Below, piece after piece: positions 44,120 to 55,054 of a stretch of 64,000 nt of DNA. The notes under the pieces are model-generated. The model ran no database searches, was not told the origin of the DNA, and saw only the letters and a program-made list of their open reading frames with translations. The position numbers and the translations under genes are program-made. Within the stretch, counting starts at the first letter, position 1, and every line of letters begins with the position of its first letter. Location: NCBI GenBank assembly GCA_002007465.1, contig LNAC01000680.1, positions 62,001 to 126,000 of the forward strand, written 5' to 3'. This stretch comes from Ailurus styani (taxonomy: Eukaryota > Chordata > Mammalia > Carnivora > Ailuridae).

Positions 44120-44780
44120 GCATTTTGAAATAATGTCGGACTTTTGGAAAAATTGCAGAAATGGTATAGAGAGTTCCCGCATACTCTTCACCCAGCTTCC
44201 CTTAATGGTAACAATTTTCTTAAGGTTAACAATTTACATACAATAGTACAGTATCAATCTCTAATCTCAAGAAACTAACATTGGTGCAATGGTAGTAACT
44301 AACTGCAGACCTTATTCAAATTTTGCCAGCGTTCCCACTCTCGTCCTTCTTCTGTCCCCAGATGCAATCTGGAAAGCCACACAGCACTGGATGTTTTGTT
44401 TCTTCATCTCCTCCAATCTGTGACACTTTCTCCATCTTTTTTGTTTTTCATGGCTCTGACACTTGTAGTAAGTAGTGGTCAGTTTTGTCTTTCCTTCTGG
44501 GTTAGTTCTGATGTTTTCTCATGATCAGATCAAGGTTGTGGATTTTTGGCAAGAACGCTACAGAAGTCCTTTGCATCCTCAGGGCACCTTATCAGGGACT
44601 CCACGATGTTGAGAGATCTTATTACTGACAATGTTAACCTTGATCACGGGTCAAGGTGGTGTCTGCTGGGCTTCTCCACTGCAAAGTTAAAAGTTTCCCC
44701 TTTGTAATTAATAAAGAGCTTGGAGGTGATACTTGGAAGCTACGCAAGTATCTTATTTCTCTGCAAACATTTGTGGGTTA
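44120..44780 (-). mobile_element. L1M fragment, antisense (copy B)
   Basis: gacttttggaaaaattgcag, cagaccttattcaaattttg, gatgttttctcatgatcaga, caaggtggtgtctgctgggc and ttgtaattaataaagagctt match the same old L1M segment as 35383-35690 and extend further. Confidence 0.7.
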
Positions 44781-44814
44781 GCATTCGTGGGTGCATCTTG
44801 CCTGCAACAGTTAT

Positions 44815-44908
44815 TATTGCGGTGTTTGCCAAATGGGATTCTTCCTCATTTCACACACGAGGCAAACAAGGCTCAGGGAGCTGACTTGCCCAAGGCTACA
44901 AAAACCAT
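44815..44908 (+). mobile_element. MIR fragment
   Basis: tcctcatttcacacacgagg, caaacaaggctcagggagct and gacttgcccaaggctac form the MIR core. Confidence 0.6.
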
Positions 44909-45335
44909 GACCCTCCTCTGCTCAGAATCCTGCCACAGCCTCCATCTCACTCAGGGGGAAAGCCAAAGTCTTGACAAGAGTCCCGTAGACCCCCAATCTG
45001 GCCCCCGTGAGGGCCCCAACTTTATTCATACCCCACTCTCTCCCTCCCGCACTTTCTCTAGGCCACAGTGGCTTTCTTGCTGTTCCTTGAAAATGCCGCC
45101 AAGTCTGAACTTTTGCGCTGGCCACTCCCACAGCCTGGAACACCCTCAACCTCACCCCCCAATATGTATGCATGTATGCAAATGAATGTCATCTATTGCC
45201 TATCAACCCTCCCAGTTCTAATCTCCATGAGGACCGGGAGCCCTTGTATTTTGATTACTGCTATATCCCCAGTGTCTAAGTTAGTGCTGAGACATAGTAG
45301 ACTCTCAGTAAACAGCTGCTGAGTGAATGAGTAAG
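44909..45335 (+). mobile_element. L2, long 3' fragment
   Basis: ctcagaatcctgccacagcc, ggaaagccaaagtcttgaca, cactcccacagcctggaaca, gttctaatctccatgaggac, gctatatccccagtgtctaa and tgctgagtgaatgagtaag span several hundred bases of L2 to its 3' terminus. Confidence 0.85.
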
Positions 45336-45606
45336 CTTTGGAACATGAATGGAGAATCCAAGTGTATTCTGTTCACAGGCAACAGAAAAACGCAACCCAG
45401 ACTGAATTCTCTCCAAAGGGAGATTAGAAGCACTCCTAACTCCTAGACTGCAGGTGAGGCAGTGAGCTGCCTTTAGGACTCTGGCCTCATTTCTCTGTGA
45501 TCCTCTCAAGTTGTTGGGATCTTCTGCATGTTGACTCATTCTTGGACGGCTGCCCCAAGAATCTCTAAAATCATCCCTTTCTTTCTTCAGCTTGATATTT
45601 TCTTTT
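45336..45606. other. Unique sequence
   Basis: Nothing recognised. The end contains the target copy of the next SINE. Confidence 0.4.
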
Positions 45607-45820
45607 TCTTTTCTTTTTTTTAAAAGACTTTATTTATTTGACACAGAGAGAGAGATTACAAGTAGGCAGAGAGGCAGGCAGAGAGAGAGGAGAGAGGAGA
45701 GAGGAGGAAGCAGGCTCCCCGCTGAGCAGAGAGCCCAATGTGGGCCTCGATCCCAGGACCATGGGATCATGACCTGAGCCGAAGGCAGAGGCTTTAACCC
45801 ACTGAACCACCCAGGCGCCC
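45607..45820 (-). mobile_element. Can-SINE, antisense, young subtype
   Basis: Poly-T and aaaagactttatttatttga start, expanded GAGAGA middle, tgatcccaggaccatgggat, ggctttaacccactgaacca and caggcgccc end. The target tcttcagcttgatattttct flanks both sides (about 45584 and 45821). Confidence 0.96.
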
Positions 45821-45840
45821 TCTTCAGCTTGATATTTTCT

Positions 45841-46244
45841 ACTGAAGGCTTTACTCTCAGGAGAATCCTCCCTGTGTCATCGCCCCAGGGCCCCTGCAGG
45901 CTTATCTCATCCTCACATCAAGTGCTTCCAATGGAAAGAGAGGATGGACTTCGGACTTCTCTTTCTCAAGATTTCCAATGAAATTCTGTGGTTGAGTCTC
46001 ACTGGCTTAGGTTGCATCAAATGTCCATTCTCAAACCAATGACTGTGGACAGAGGGAGCAAATTCTCTGTTTGACCAGGCTTGTGTGTTGTGCTCCCTCT
46101 TGGTACTGGGTACATCCACCAGAATCCTTGGACTAGTTTTGGTGAAAGGGGTTTGGAAGGAAAACTGCAGTTTCTAGAGGAAAGGGGATGTATGCCTGCT
46201 GGGAAAAACTATTACCATTCGGCACATCAAATTGTATACACTGT
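45841..46244. other. Unique sequence
   Basis: Nothing recognised. Confidence 0.4.
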
Positions 46245-46365
46245 GTCTGGTCACACCCACTGGGATTCTGCTTCTTTAAGTCCGGGGAGGGGTCCAGGCA
46301 TCTGTAGTCTCAGGAAGCATGCCAAGGGGATTTTGATTTACAGCCAGGGTTGAGAATGACTGGTT
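46245..46365 (+). mobile_element. MER5-like hAT fragment
   Basis: cacccactgggattctgctt, ctttaagtccggggaggggt, gattttgatttacagccagg and terminal ggttgagaatgactgg form the 3' half of a MER5/Charlie-type DNA transposon. Confidence 0.65.
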
Positions 46366-46469
46366 TATGGAATTTGCTCTAACCTCCCTGGTGTAAGAAG
46401 GGGGCCCATTTTACAAATGTGATTCTAAAGTTTCTCAGTTGAAAGGCATTGACAGGAGTTCATATCCAT

Positions 46470-47045
46470 TATGTTGAAACTGTGGAAGGAGACATCTGTT
46501 ACCTTGTGTGCTCAGCATCCATTCCCTCCCGCGACAGAGGGGCCATCAATTTCATGGCCCTGCCTCTTCTGCCGCAGGGCTGACCATGTGACTCAGGAGG
46601 GCCAATCAGAATCGTCCAGCTCCTCGGCCATAGCCCTTGGTTCAAGAATGGGCACACGAATCAAACCAGGTCAATAAGAGTCTTTTCTGGGGCTTCGTTT
46701 GGAGTTTTGGGGGGAAGTGATGCTCCATTTGGGAACAAAAGAATGAGGATCGTGTGAGCCCGGAACTGTCAACAACCGTGTTTATCTCAAAGTGGGAAGA
46801 GATCTGCATGTAAAAAAAATCAACCTAAAGGAAAGAGGTGAGAGCCAGAGAGAAGAGGTGAGAGCCAGAGAGGAAAGGTGCTAGTGATGTGTTCTTAGTG
46901 CCCTGGATGTGGCCGTCACTAAAGCTGACACAAGCACTGGACTTGCAGTTGCGCAGGCTAAGAAATTTCCTTTGTTCTGGTTAAGACCGTTAGGGTTGTG
47001 TTTCTGTAACCAGAAACCTAAGTGAGTCCTAATTAACTTGGTATG
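46470..47045 (+). mobile_element. MLT1-type LTR (ERVL-MaLR)
   Basis: In order: ccatgtgactcaggagggcc, aatcagaatcgtccagctcc, gggcacacgaatcaaaccag, gaggtgagagccagagagaa, tttcctttgttctggttaag and gtaaccagaaacctaagtga, ending agtcctaatt. A near-complete old LTR. A 20-bp unit is duplicated at 46835-46873. Confidence 0.65.
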
Positions 47046-47113
47046 AGCTACAACCACCTCAACTTTAAGACCCGTTGATGAGATAAAGACTGGCATAAGA
47101 AATGCCTTTTGAT

Positions 47114-47318
47114 GGGCGCCGGGGTGGCTCAGTGGGTTAAAGCCTCTGCTTTCGGCTCAGGTCATGATCTCAGGGTCCTGGGATCGAGGCCCGCATCGGG
47201 CTCTCTGCTCAGCAGGGAGCTTGCTTCCTCCTCTCCCTGTCTCTCTGCCTGCCTCTCTGCCTACTTGTAATCTCTCTCTCTGTGTCAAATAAATAAATAA
47301 ATAAAATCTTAAAAAAAA
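47114..47318 (+). mobile_element. Can-SINE, young subtype
   Basis: GGGCGCCGGGGTGGCTCAG with GTGGGTTAAAGCC, GGGATCGAGGCCC, CT-rich middle, AAATAAATAAATAAATAAAATC and poly-A. The target aagaaatgccttttgat is repeated after the tail. Confidence 0.96.
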
Positions 47319-47495
47319 AAAGAAATGCCTTTTGAATTATGAAGGCTATGTCCCATAGAGTAGCATGAATATTACTTGTGAGTGAACATGTATGGTGAAT
47401 GCCATCCATGTAAAAGGTGTGGGGTGAGGCACAATGGAACAAGTCAGGAGTGTCTGAAAGATGAGTAAGACGGGGTCCTGTCCTCAAAACCTGTG
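47319..47495. other. Unique sequence
   Basis: Nothing recognised beyond the SINE target copy at its start. Confidence 0.4.
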
Positions 47496-47496
47496 G

Positions 47497-47670
47497 CCAT
47501 TCTCAAACTCTGTGGTGCGTGAAAATCACACGAGGGGACTCGTCCCCATTCTCGGCGTCTCAGTCCCAGAGATTAACTTAAGGTCTGGAGCAGGGGCCAA
47601 GAATCTGCATTTTTGACAAGCCTTCCCTACACCTCCTCACCCTGCAGGTGATTCAAGCCACACTTTGAAA
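47497..47670 (+). mobile_element. MER5A-like hAT element
   Basis: tctcaaactctgtggtgcgt, gaaaatcacacgaggggac, gccaagaatctgcatttttg, acaagccttccctacacctc and caggtgattcaagccacact with a diverged terminal repeat are MER5A in order. Confidence 0.8.
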
Positions 47671-47689
47671 TTGATCTTGTGGGAGACAT

Positions 47690-48100
47690 AGGGCAAAGGA
47701 AAGGGAGCCAGAATGAGACCCCGGGGTGGGGGGGCTGAGGATTTGAAGAAAACGCCCAAGTATATCTGCAATTTGATGAAAGACACAAATTCACAGATTC
47801 AGGGTGTTCAAGGAACACCAAGAAGAATAAAGATGACAAGGGCCATGCAGGAGTCACACTGAAGAGCAAATCCTGAGAGCAGCCAAGAGGAAAACAGCAT
47901 ATTACATACGGGGCAGTGACTTGATCACTGACACCCCATGAGAAGCTACAGAGCACAGAAGGGAGTGGAATAGCATCTTTCAAATGATGAAAGAAAGAAA
48001 GGTTAAAAGACCAACTTTCGGTATCAGTAATGCAAGAGGGAAAAACTGCTTGAAACACACTACTCTTGAGTAAATTACTTGAAAAACACAACTTAAAAAA
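47690..48100 (+). mobile_element. Old L1 fragment
   Basis: gggtgttcaaggaacaccaa, gaagagcaaatcctgagagc, agccaagaggaaaacagcat, attacatacggggcagtgac and tggaatagcatctttcaaat match an old L1M internal region in sense. It is full of stops. Confidence 0.6.
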
Positions 48101-48179
48101 AATCGTGCATATGGTACAGTAGGAAGCAGCTCAACTGTCTATTTCCAGAGCCCGCGGTCCGAACCACAACACCATCCCA

Positions 48180-48885
48180 TAACGTAATTTTTACTAATGA
48201 GTATTTTACTTAGGAGTATTCATAAATATTTACTTATGAGTAACATTTACTTATGAATATCCCTGTTTTCATAATTTTACCACTTACATATGCATCTATA
48301 CAGAAAGTATAGATTATATTGCATGTTTTAAAAGCCTTTATAGGGGCGCCTGAGTGGTTCAGTTGGTTGAGCATCTGCCTTCAGCTTGGGTCATGATCTC
48401 AGGGTCCTGGTATCGAGCTCCGCATTAGGCTCCCTGCCCAGCACTGAGTCTGCTTCTCCCTCTCCCTCTGTGATCTCTCTCATTCTCACTATCTCTCAAA
48501 TAATTACATAATTTTTAAAAATAAAAAAAATAAAACTCGTTATAAGTGGCATTAATTCAATACCTTGCTAAACTTGCTTTTTATACTTACCACAATGATT
48601 TTGAAATGTCTCTATTTTGATACATGGCCCTTCTTCTCTGCCATCGTGTTCGCTTGCAGATAGCAGTACATTGTTTCCATTCTGCTGGACATTCAGAGTC
48701 CTCCCCTGCCTGCAGTAATATTTCACCAGTATGAACAACGCCGCAGTGAACATCCTCACGCAGGTGTCCTGGGGTGCGCATCGCACACGCACGCAGGAAT
48801 GGGCTGCATGGTGGGCGCCAGATAATGGTTGGTTTTCCACCAGCCGCTTGTGACAAGTCCTGTTGCTCCACATACTTCTGACTAT
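48180..48885 (-). mobile_element. Old L1 3' fragment, antisense, SINE-split
   Basis: atatgcatctatacagaaag and gcatgttttaaaagccttta before the SINE, then tgctaaacttgctttttata, gtatgaacaacgccgcagtg and aacatcctcacgcaggtgtc after it. These are continuous L1ME-like sequence interrupted by the SINE at 48343-48530. Confidence 0.7.
48343..48530 (+). mobile_element. Can-SINE inside L1
   Basis: ggggcgcctgagtggttcag head, ctggtatcgagctccgcatt, CT-rich middle and CAAATAATTACATAAT tail. It is diverged from the young subtype. Confidence 0.92.
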
Positions 48886-49398
48886 TTGACATTGTTAAAT
48901 AAATTATTTTATTTTATTGGGTAACTTGAGAGTTAAAAAGGTAATCTTGAAGTTAAAAAACACTTTTTACCCTTAAAAATATTCAGAATTTACTGTGTCA
49001 TTGAATGATGCTCAGATAGGAGTCTAATCAGACTGAGAGCTTGTCGGGGCAGGTTTTTTTTTTTTTTAAAAAATCAACTTTAATAGGGTATAATGTACAC
49101 ATTGTAAGGTATAGTTTGATGAGTTTGGACAAATGCCTCTATCTGTGTAACTACAACCACAAGCAAGAAATAAAGCCTTTGCATCACCCCCCAAATGTCC
49201 CTTGTGTCCCTGGCCCTTCCTGGCTCCAGGAAACCATGGTCTGCTTTCTGTCACTACACAGTGGCTTTATCTTTTCTGGAGTTTCAGATGAATGGAGGCC
49301 TGCAATATCTACTCTTTTGTATTTGGCTTCTCTGGTTCAGCATGATTTTAGATTCATCCCTGTTATTGCACAGAACACGAGTTCCTTTTTTAGTGCTA

Positions 49399-50817
49399 TG
49401 CCGGAGTCCAGCTCCAGCAGGTCCAGGGGGCCCTGAAGGAGGGAGGGTGTTGGTGAAAGGAGTGAGATCGCCAAGATATTTTTTCTGATCACCAAGCAGG
49501 CATCTCTCCTCTGCTGGTCCCAGTTTCTTTATTTATAGGTAGTGAATCAGGTAGTAAGTGATCTAACGACAATAGTATGATCTTTAAGATTGATGGGTGC
49601 CTGGGTGGCTCAGTGGGTTAAAGCCTCTGCTTTCGGCTCAGGTCACGATCTCAGGGTCCTGGGATGGAGGCCCTGGGATCGAGGCCCGCATCGGGCTCTC
49701 TGCTCAGCAGGGAGCCTGCTTCCTCCTCTCCCTGTCTCTCTGCCTGCCTCTCTGCTTACTTGTAATCTCTCTCTGTGTGTCAAATAAATAAATAAAATCT
49801 TTTTAAAAATAAAAAAATAATAAGACTGATTATTTTTAGAGATACAAAGCACTTTGATTAGTGAAAAAAACATTTTATGTATTTTCCCATGCACCAAACC
49901 CCCCAATCATGACAGAGATAGATTATCCATTTTTGAGAAGCATGACCCTTAATGGGTTTGCCCCAGGTATACAGGCGCAAGTGGGTCATGCTCTTCTTCT
50001 TAGAAAAGGATTAAGGAAATTCCCACAAGTAGAATAATAAGGTATTTTTTAAAGAAAAATAAGTGAAGTGAGAGAATGTCAAGTTACTGGTATGATTAAT
50101 ACGTAGGCTTTATGGTTAGACATAGTAGCCATAGTTACACGAGTCAGGCTTCAGTAGTTCGCAGGTTTGTTTCCTTGTGACTGAGTATAGGGGGGTTCTG
50201 AGTATGGGGGGTTCTGTTCTTGCTATTCTTTACTATTCTTGCCATTCTTAGAACAAATGGCAAGGTCTTTCTCAACCCCTTTTTGTCTTTATATTTACCG
50301 TCACATCGACATTCTCCTGGTACACCGGTACGGGTGTTGTAAGAACATCCGTGCAGTGCAGGCCTCGAGGAGGCGCCATGACTTGCCCTTAATCATCAGG
50401 GGAACACGTAGCAACTAGTGCTCTGCTTTTGTTTGTGCCCTGTCTTCAGATCTGGCTCTCCTTCTCCGGGCAGAGCTGCCCCCTAGTTCCAGGGCTTCAA
50501 GGTGTCTTTAAATTTTCCTCCTGGTCTGCAAGAGCTTAAAGAGATGACAGTAGGAGAAACTGTTACAGAGACAGGATCTGAGGACCTCGTCGTGGGGCTA
50601 AGGGTCAGATCCTTCTCATATGGCCTAGTCGGAATAATCTCGGTCTGGTTAGGAGTACTTAGAGGCCCAATTATAAGGAATAGGATTAATCCTAAGATAG
50701 AAATCAGGAGCAGTGGAAGGAGATACCAGGTTCACTTTGTTTGGCAGGAGCTGTGCAAACGCTGCCATTTCCACGCTGTGACTGTGTCAACCAGCGAGGT
50801 CCATGCGGCTCCCAGCA
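49399..50817 (-). mobile_element. Endogenous retroviral LTR, ~1.2 kb plus SINE
   Basis: Flanked by a perfect 6-bp target duplication GTGCTA (49393-49398 and 50818-50823). On the minus strand it begins TGCTGGGAGCCGC and ends CTCCGGCA, the TG...CA ends of an LTR. A minus-strand CTATAAATAAAG at about 49530-49541 can serve as TATA box and polyadenylation signal near the 3' end. The length without the SINE is about 1.2 kb. A 6-bp duplication and TG(C/T)TGGGAGCC start suggest an ERV2/betaretrovirus-like LTR. No gag or pol is present, so a solo LTR is most likely. Confidence 0.78.
49595..49806 (+). mobile_element. Can-SINE inside the LTR, young subtype
   Basis: GGGTGCCTGGGTGGCTCAG with GTGGGTTAAAGCC, CT-rich middle, AAATAAATAAATAAAATC and A-rich tail. 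Target aagattgat recurs as aagactgat. It has a short internal duplication of ccctgggat at about 49657-49680. It postdates the LTR. Confidence 0.95.
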
Positions 50818-51010
50818 GTGCTAAGTAGTATTCTACTGTACGGATATATCACACCTTCTTTATCCATTCACCAGTTGGTGGACACTGGGGTGGTTCCACT
50901 TTTGGGCTCTCACAAATAATGCTGCCATCAACATTTTACATGCAATCTTCATGTGGACACATGCTTTCACTTCTTTTGGGTAAATGAGAATGGGGAATTG
51001 CTGCTTCATT

Positions 51011-52114
51011 TAGGGGAGCTTTGTGCTTAAGGCAAGGACTTTGGACTAGCTATCTTAGTAGCTGCATTGCCTAATACAGGACTTACCTGGATTCTAGTGG
51101 ATAAATTAGTGAATTTTCCCCAAGAGAAAGAAGAGAGGGGGAAAATTGTGGAGGAAAAGTAGAAGGAAGAAACGAAGAGAGAAATACAGATCCCTGGACT
51201 TGCCATCCCAGCATTTCCCATTCTGAAACAAACCATACGAAGAAAGGCAGGCAAGACAAGCCTTTGATTCCTCTGTTTATTAACTGGCCGGAAAATGCAG
51301 GAGCGAAAGGAGGAATATAGACTGTAGTGCAAGAGGAGGAAACATTCTGAGAGAATGGTGAGATGAACTCTTAGAAGGGTTTAGGCAGAAGCTGGGTGAC
51401 CTTTGTGGGGAGACGTTGTGGGAGAGACTCACACCTTAAAAGTGCTTGGACTGCAGAACGTTTAAATCACTTGTGCCCCCGCCCACCCCCAATATCTGAA
51501 CTGTCACTTTTACAGGTGTGTGGGCAGGGCGAGGGGTCAGGTGCCAGGAAGGGCCAGGTGTCCCTTGATTGCAATTGTTGGATTTAAGCCCTGGGCCCCT
51601 ACTCCTGGTGATCTTGAGTAAAAGAGACTTCATAGCATGGATGTCAGGTGCTCTTGGACTCGTCAGGAGGGCTGCAGAGCTGGGGAGAGAAATGGGCGGG
51701 AGCAAGAACTCTCTAGAAGGAAGCAGGAGTGAACTTATGCTTGTCACTCTGAGCTCAGACCCCAAAGAGGGAGATCCCACTTGTCCTCGCTTGGATCACT
51801 GCCGTGCCCTTTCCTAGGCTGGGTGTCGGGGGCGTGGGGAGTTCCACACCAGATTAACAACACCACTGTGGTCCCTAAGATACCCACAAGGGGGAAGAGA
51901 AGCTATCCTCCTTGGATTGGATGTGGGAAAAGAGATTAGGAAATCATTCATTCATTCACCCGGAAACTGTTTCATCTGGGCCTGCCACAGCCACGCTCTG
52001 GGAGGGCCATTTGGGCCAGACCCTGGTGGGGAAACTGAGGCCTGGCTGGCGGGGTTCTGTGGCTGAGTTTGGCCACACGTAGAGGCAGGCAGTGGATGCC
52101 AGATGGACTTGCAC
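51011..52114. other. Unique sequence
   Basis: About 1.1 kb with no family recognised. A short cattcattcattcac run lies at 51946-51959. Open frames on both strands are short and uninformative. Confidence 0.4.
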
Positions 52115-52117
52115 TGC

Positions 52118-52232
52118 CCCCTTGGCTCTGCTCCACTCTAGCTGTGTGACCTTGGGCAAGTCACTTCACCTCCCTGAGCCTGTGTTCTCATCAGTGAGAA
52201 CGAAATAAGAATCCCTACCTCCAGAGGAGGGC
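52118..52232 (-). mobile_element. MIR fragment
   Basis: ctagctgtgtgaccttgggc, aagtcacttcacctccctga, gcctgtgttctcatcagtga: antisense MIR core. Confidence 0.8.
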
Positions 52233-52544
52233 CCAGGTTTGTGGGGCCTGAAGCTTAGATTTGGGGAGTCCTTCTTAAGAATAGGGATGGAAACAGGTTT
52301 TACTTTTGCCCATAGCCCAACACATGCCCTCGAGAGTTTATTTCAAGGCCCCCAGGGCTGTGGAAGCCGGGAGGCAGCAGAAGGCCCTGATGCTCCAGCT
52401 TCCCCAGGTTCACGGCAAATCTGACTTCGCTAACCCACAGCATTCTTATCTTTATTGTTTTTTTAAGTGATGCAATGAAATGAGGCCCCATAAAGAACTA
52501 AGCGCTGAACCCTAGCAGGGAAGTGCTCATGATGCACAGCCAAC

Positions 52545-52695
52545 AATCCAACAGCACTTGCCCCAAACCAGGCAATGTTCTAAGCACTTGCTAACAGCCT
52601 AACGTATTTAACCCTCACGTTGCATTTCTGAAGAAGGTGTGATTGCACGTGCCATTTCACAGATTAGAAAATCGAGGCCCCGAGGTGAAAATGAT
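52545..52695 (+). mobile_element. MIR fragment
   Basis: accaggcaatgttctaagca, acgtatttaaccctcacgtt, gccatttcacagattagaaa and atcgaggccccgaggtg in MIR order. Confidence 0.75.
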
Positions 52696-53615
52696 CCATG
52701 CCTCGGCTCCAGCCGGTGAGCGATCTGGCAGTCTGGCTCCGGGGTCCCTGCTCGCCACCTCTGGACTTTACAGCTCTTGTTGGGAGGCAAGGGGGTTTTA
52801 TTACCTTTTCTTGAATATCATGCACATGCCCTATTGCAAGGAAATCCCTAGAAGCAAAGTGAGACGTTGATCCTATAAGGTAGGTGAAAGCCCCTTTGGA
52901 GCCCCAGAAGCCTGTTTTCTGAGGATTGCACTCCTGGTGAAGGAAAACTCTTCTCCCCAAGGGAGGTCGTGTGCAAACCTTACCCCCCGCACACATGCTG
53001 TGCACGAGCTGCTTGCCAAAGTCCCAATTCCCCAACATGACACAGCGAACTCTGAACTCAATTAACTTCCGCCTCGACTTTATGGTGTCCCTGATGGGAA
53101 AACCGGGGACAAATCCAGTTGTACTTTCTGTGCAATTTAACTACGCGTAGAAACAGACTTGCAGACACTGTCTTAGGAGCGGAACTGAGGCTGGCCCCAC
53201 ACGGTTCTTCCCAAGGTGGGATTCATGCCCCCGTGGAGGCCAGCTGCGCCTGCCTGCCGCGGGGTTCACGCTGCCCATTTGCTGGAGGTGTTGGGGCTTC
53301 TAGAAGCACATTTTTAAAAACTGCAGGCACAGGGTGGGTAGTGGCCCTTGGTATGAGCAACCCTTTCTTTCAACTGAGGAATGACGTCGCTTGAACGAAT
53401 CCTTGCAAAGAACGTGAGGAGCAGAGGGTCCCCTTGTCCTAGAAAAGCATCTCTGGGTTTTTATACCACTTGGAGGAGCACGTATCGTCGGAACGGCTTT
53501 CACTGGAAAGTGCGATCGCCAGATTTCATGGTTTGCTCTAATGGGGCCGTTTCCAAGATTTGGCTTTGAAAAGCAATGCTTCCTCCTCTCTCCCCACTTC
53601 CCACAAGGCTGTTAA
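52696..53615. other. Unique sequence
   Basis: No repeat or gene recognised in about 900 bases. Confidence 0.4.
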
Positions 53616-53619
53616 CTCA

Positions 53620-53940
53620 TCAAATGTGAAGACAGTTTGGACTCTTCATTCCCCTTCTTCAAATCCTGCAGTGGCTTCCCACTGCCCTTGAGATTTAGGT
53701 CGAACGCCCGGACCTGCCTTTGGGACATGGCTTCTGCTGACCTGGCCTCCCAGACTCACGTCTCACACTGTGTGGTCAGATACAGTGCCTCGCATCCTGA
53801 GTTTTCCCTCATTCCTTCAAAGCATCGCAGATTCTCTTCGATCTTCAGGGCCTCTGCCTGGAATGTTCCTGTCCTTCCTTCTTCCTGCAGAGATGAGTTA
53901 TATTTTGTAGCCCAGCACAATACCCTCTTCTGGTAAGAGC
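53620..53940 (+). mobile_element. L2 3' fragment
   Basis: caaatcctgcagtggcttcc, cactgcccttgagatttagg, gacctggcctcccagactca, cagggcctctgcctggaatg and ttcctgtccttccttcttcc match L2 in order. Confidence 0.8.
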
Positions 53941-54049
53941 ATCTCAGTGTCCTTGGGGACTCACCTTCCCCAGATTCTGTCCACATCATATGGGTAGGTG
54001 TGACCAACCTCCAGGCGAGAACCAGGATCCACATCTGGCCAAACTAGAG

Positions 54050-54392
54050 TCAACCTCAGGACTTGTGTGTGCTGTCGTCAGGTGTCTATCTGTTGGGGTT
54101 CTGAGTGGACAGGATGTCAGCCTGAAGATGTTTATGGACATCTCGGCCACCATGAGAAGGGACCCTGCTTGAAAATGAAGCCAAATAGAGGAAGGCAGTT
54201 CTAAGAGATAGAGACAGCTTCCTGATATTACTTGAGCATCTGGATCCAGCCATACCTGAAGATAACTACTTAAGGACTTTCCATTCACATGGACCAAATG
54301 TATTTCAGTTACACAGACCAATGTATTTCCCTGCTTGCTTAAAGCAATATGAGCAAAGTTTCAGTCAATTGCAACTAAAAATTTCCTCAAGA
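54050..54392 (+). mobile_element. MLT1-type LTR 3' part
   Basis: gccaccatgagaagggaccc, gaaaatgaagccaaatagag, gcatctggatccagccatac, cctgaagataactacttaag and gtttcagtcaattgcaacta follow the MLT1 consensus order. Confidence 0.75.
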
Positions 54393-54439
54393 ATAACTTT
54401 CCCTTTTATTTGATTTGCTTTTGTTCATTGTTCATGTAT

Positions 54440-54685
54440 AGTGTAGAGTCTTCCCTGATTCTCAAGTGTGGGTTGAGTCTCTCTTCTGTACTGCCCCAGA
54501 ACCCTGCACTTTCCACATAGTAACACTTACACCACTGCATGGTAGTTTCCCATTTCCTTCTTTGATTCTCTCCCTAGACTCTGAGTGACCAGTATATCTC
54601 CCAGTGGTGTTCACTGCTGTGTCCATCTCTGTGCCTGGTGTATAGTAGGTGGTTAGTGATTTTTGTTGATCCAGTAGATTACTTA
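54440..54685 (+). mobile_element. L2-like fragment
   Basis: gtcttccctgattctcaagt, gtttcccatttccttctttg, ctctccctagactctgagtg and ctgtgcctggtgtatagtag resemble the L2 3' end. Confidence 0.6.
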
Positions 54686-55054
54686 GTTAATTAAAATCAC
54701 TAAACCTCTACCAATGAGGCTACAGCTATCAATTTTGGGAAATTAAGAGCCCATGTCTGATTCACTGTGTTGAGAATTCTGAGACCGAATCCACATTCAT
54801 CAGGGGGGAAAATGCTGTGATCGATTCGTGATGCCTGCTGTGGTTCGGGAAATGCAGCTTTGTGATCTGTGTGCCACATCACCATCTTCAGTCTATATTA
54901 TCAGCGAGTTGTTTTCTTTGCTCTGTATTTGTTCTACGAAGGAATAGCTTGTTTCTTCGATCAGAGTGTAACTTCCTCAAAGGCGTGGATCACGTCCATG
55001 CGACCATCCGTGGGCGCAGACAGAGGAAGCAAGAGAATCCGTTTTCAGAGTCTT
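54686..55054. other. Unique sequence
   Basis: No gene or repeat recognised. The end holds the next SINE's target copy. Confidence 0.4.

Larger units (their letters stand above)
49070..51010 (-). mobile_element. Old L1 3' fragment, split by LTR insertion
   Basis: Left part 49070-49398: ctttaatagggtataatgta, tttcagatgaatggaggcct, ttagattcatccctgttatt. Right part 50818-51010: agtagtattctactgtacgg, tctttatccattcaccagtt, ggtggacactggggtggttc, tgtggacacatgctttcact. The halves join exactly at the LTR target site. Confidence 0.8.
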
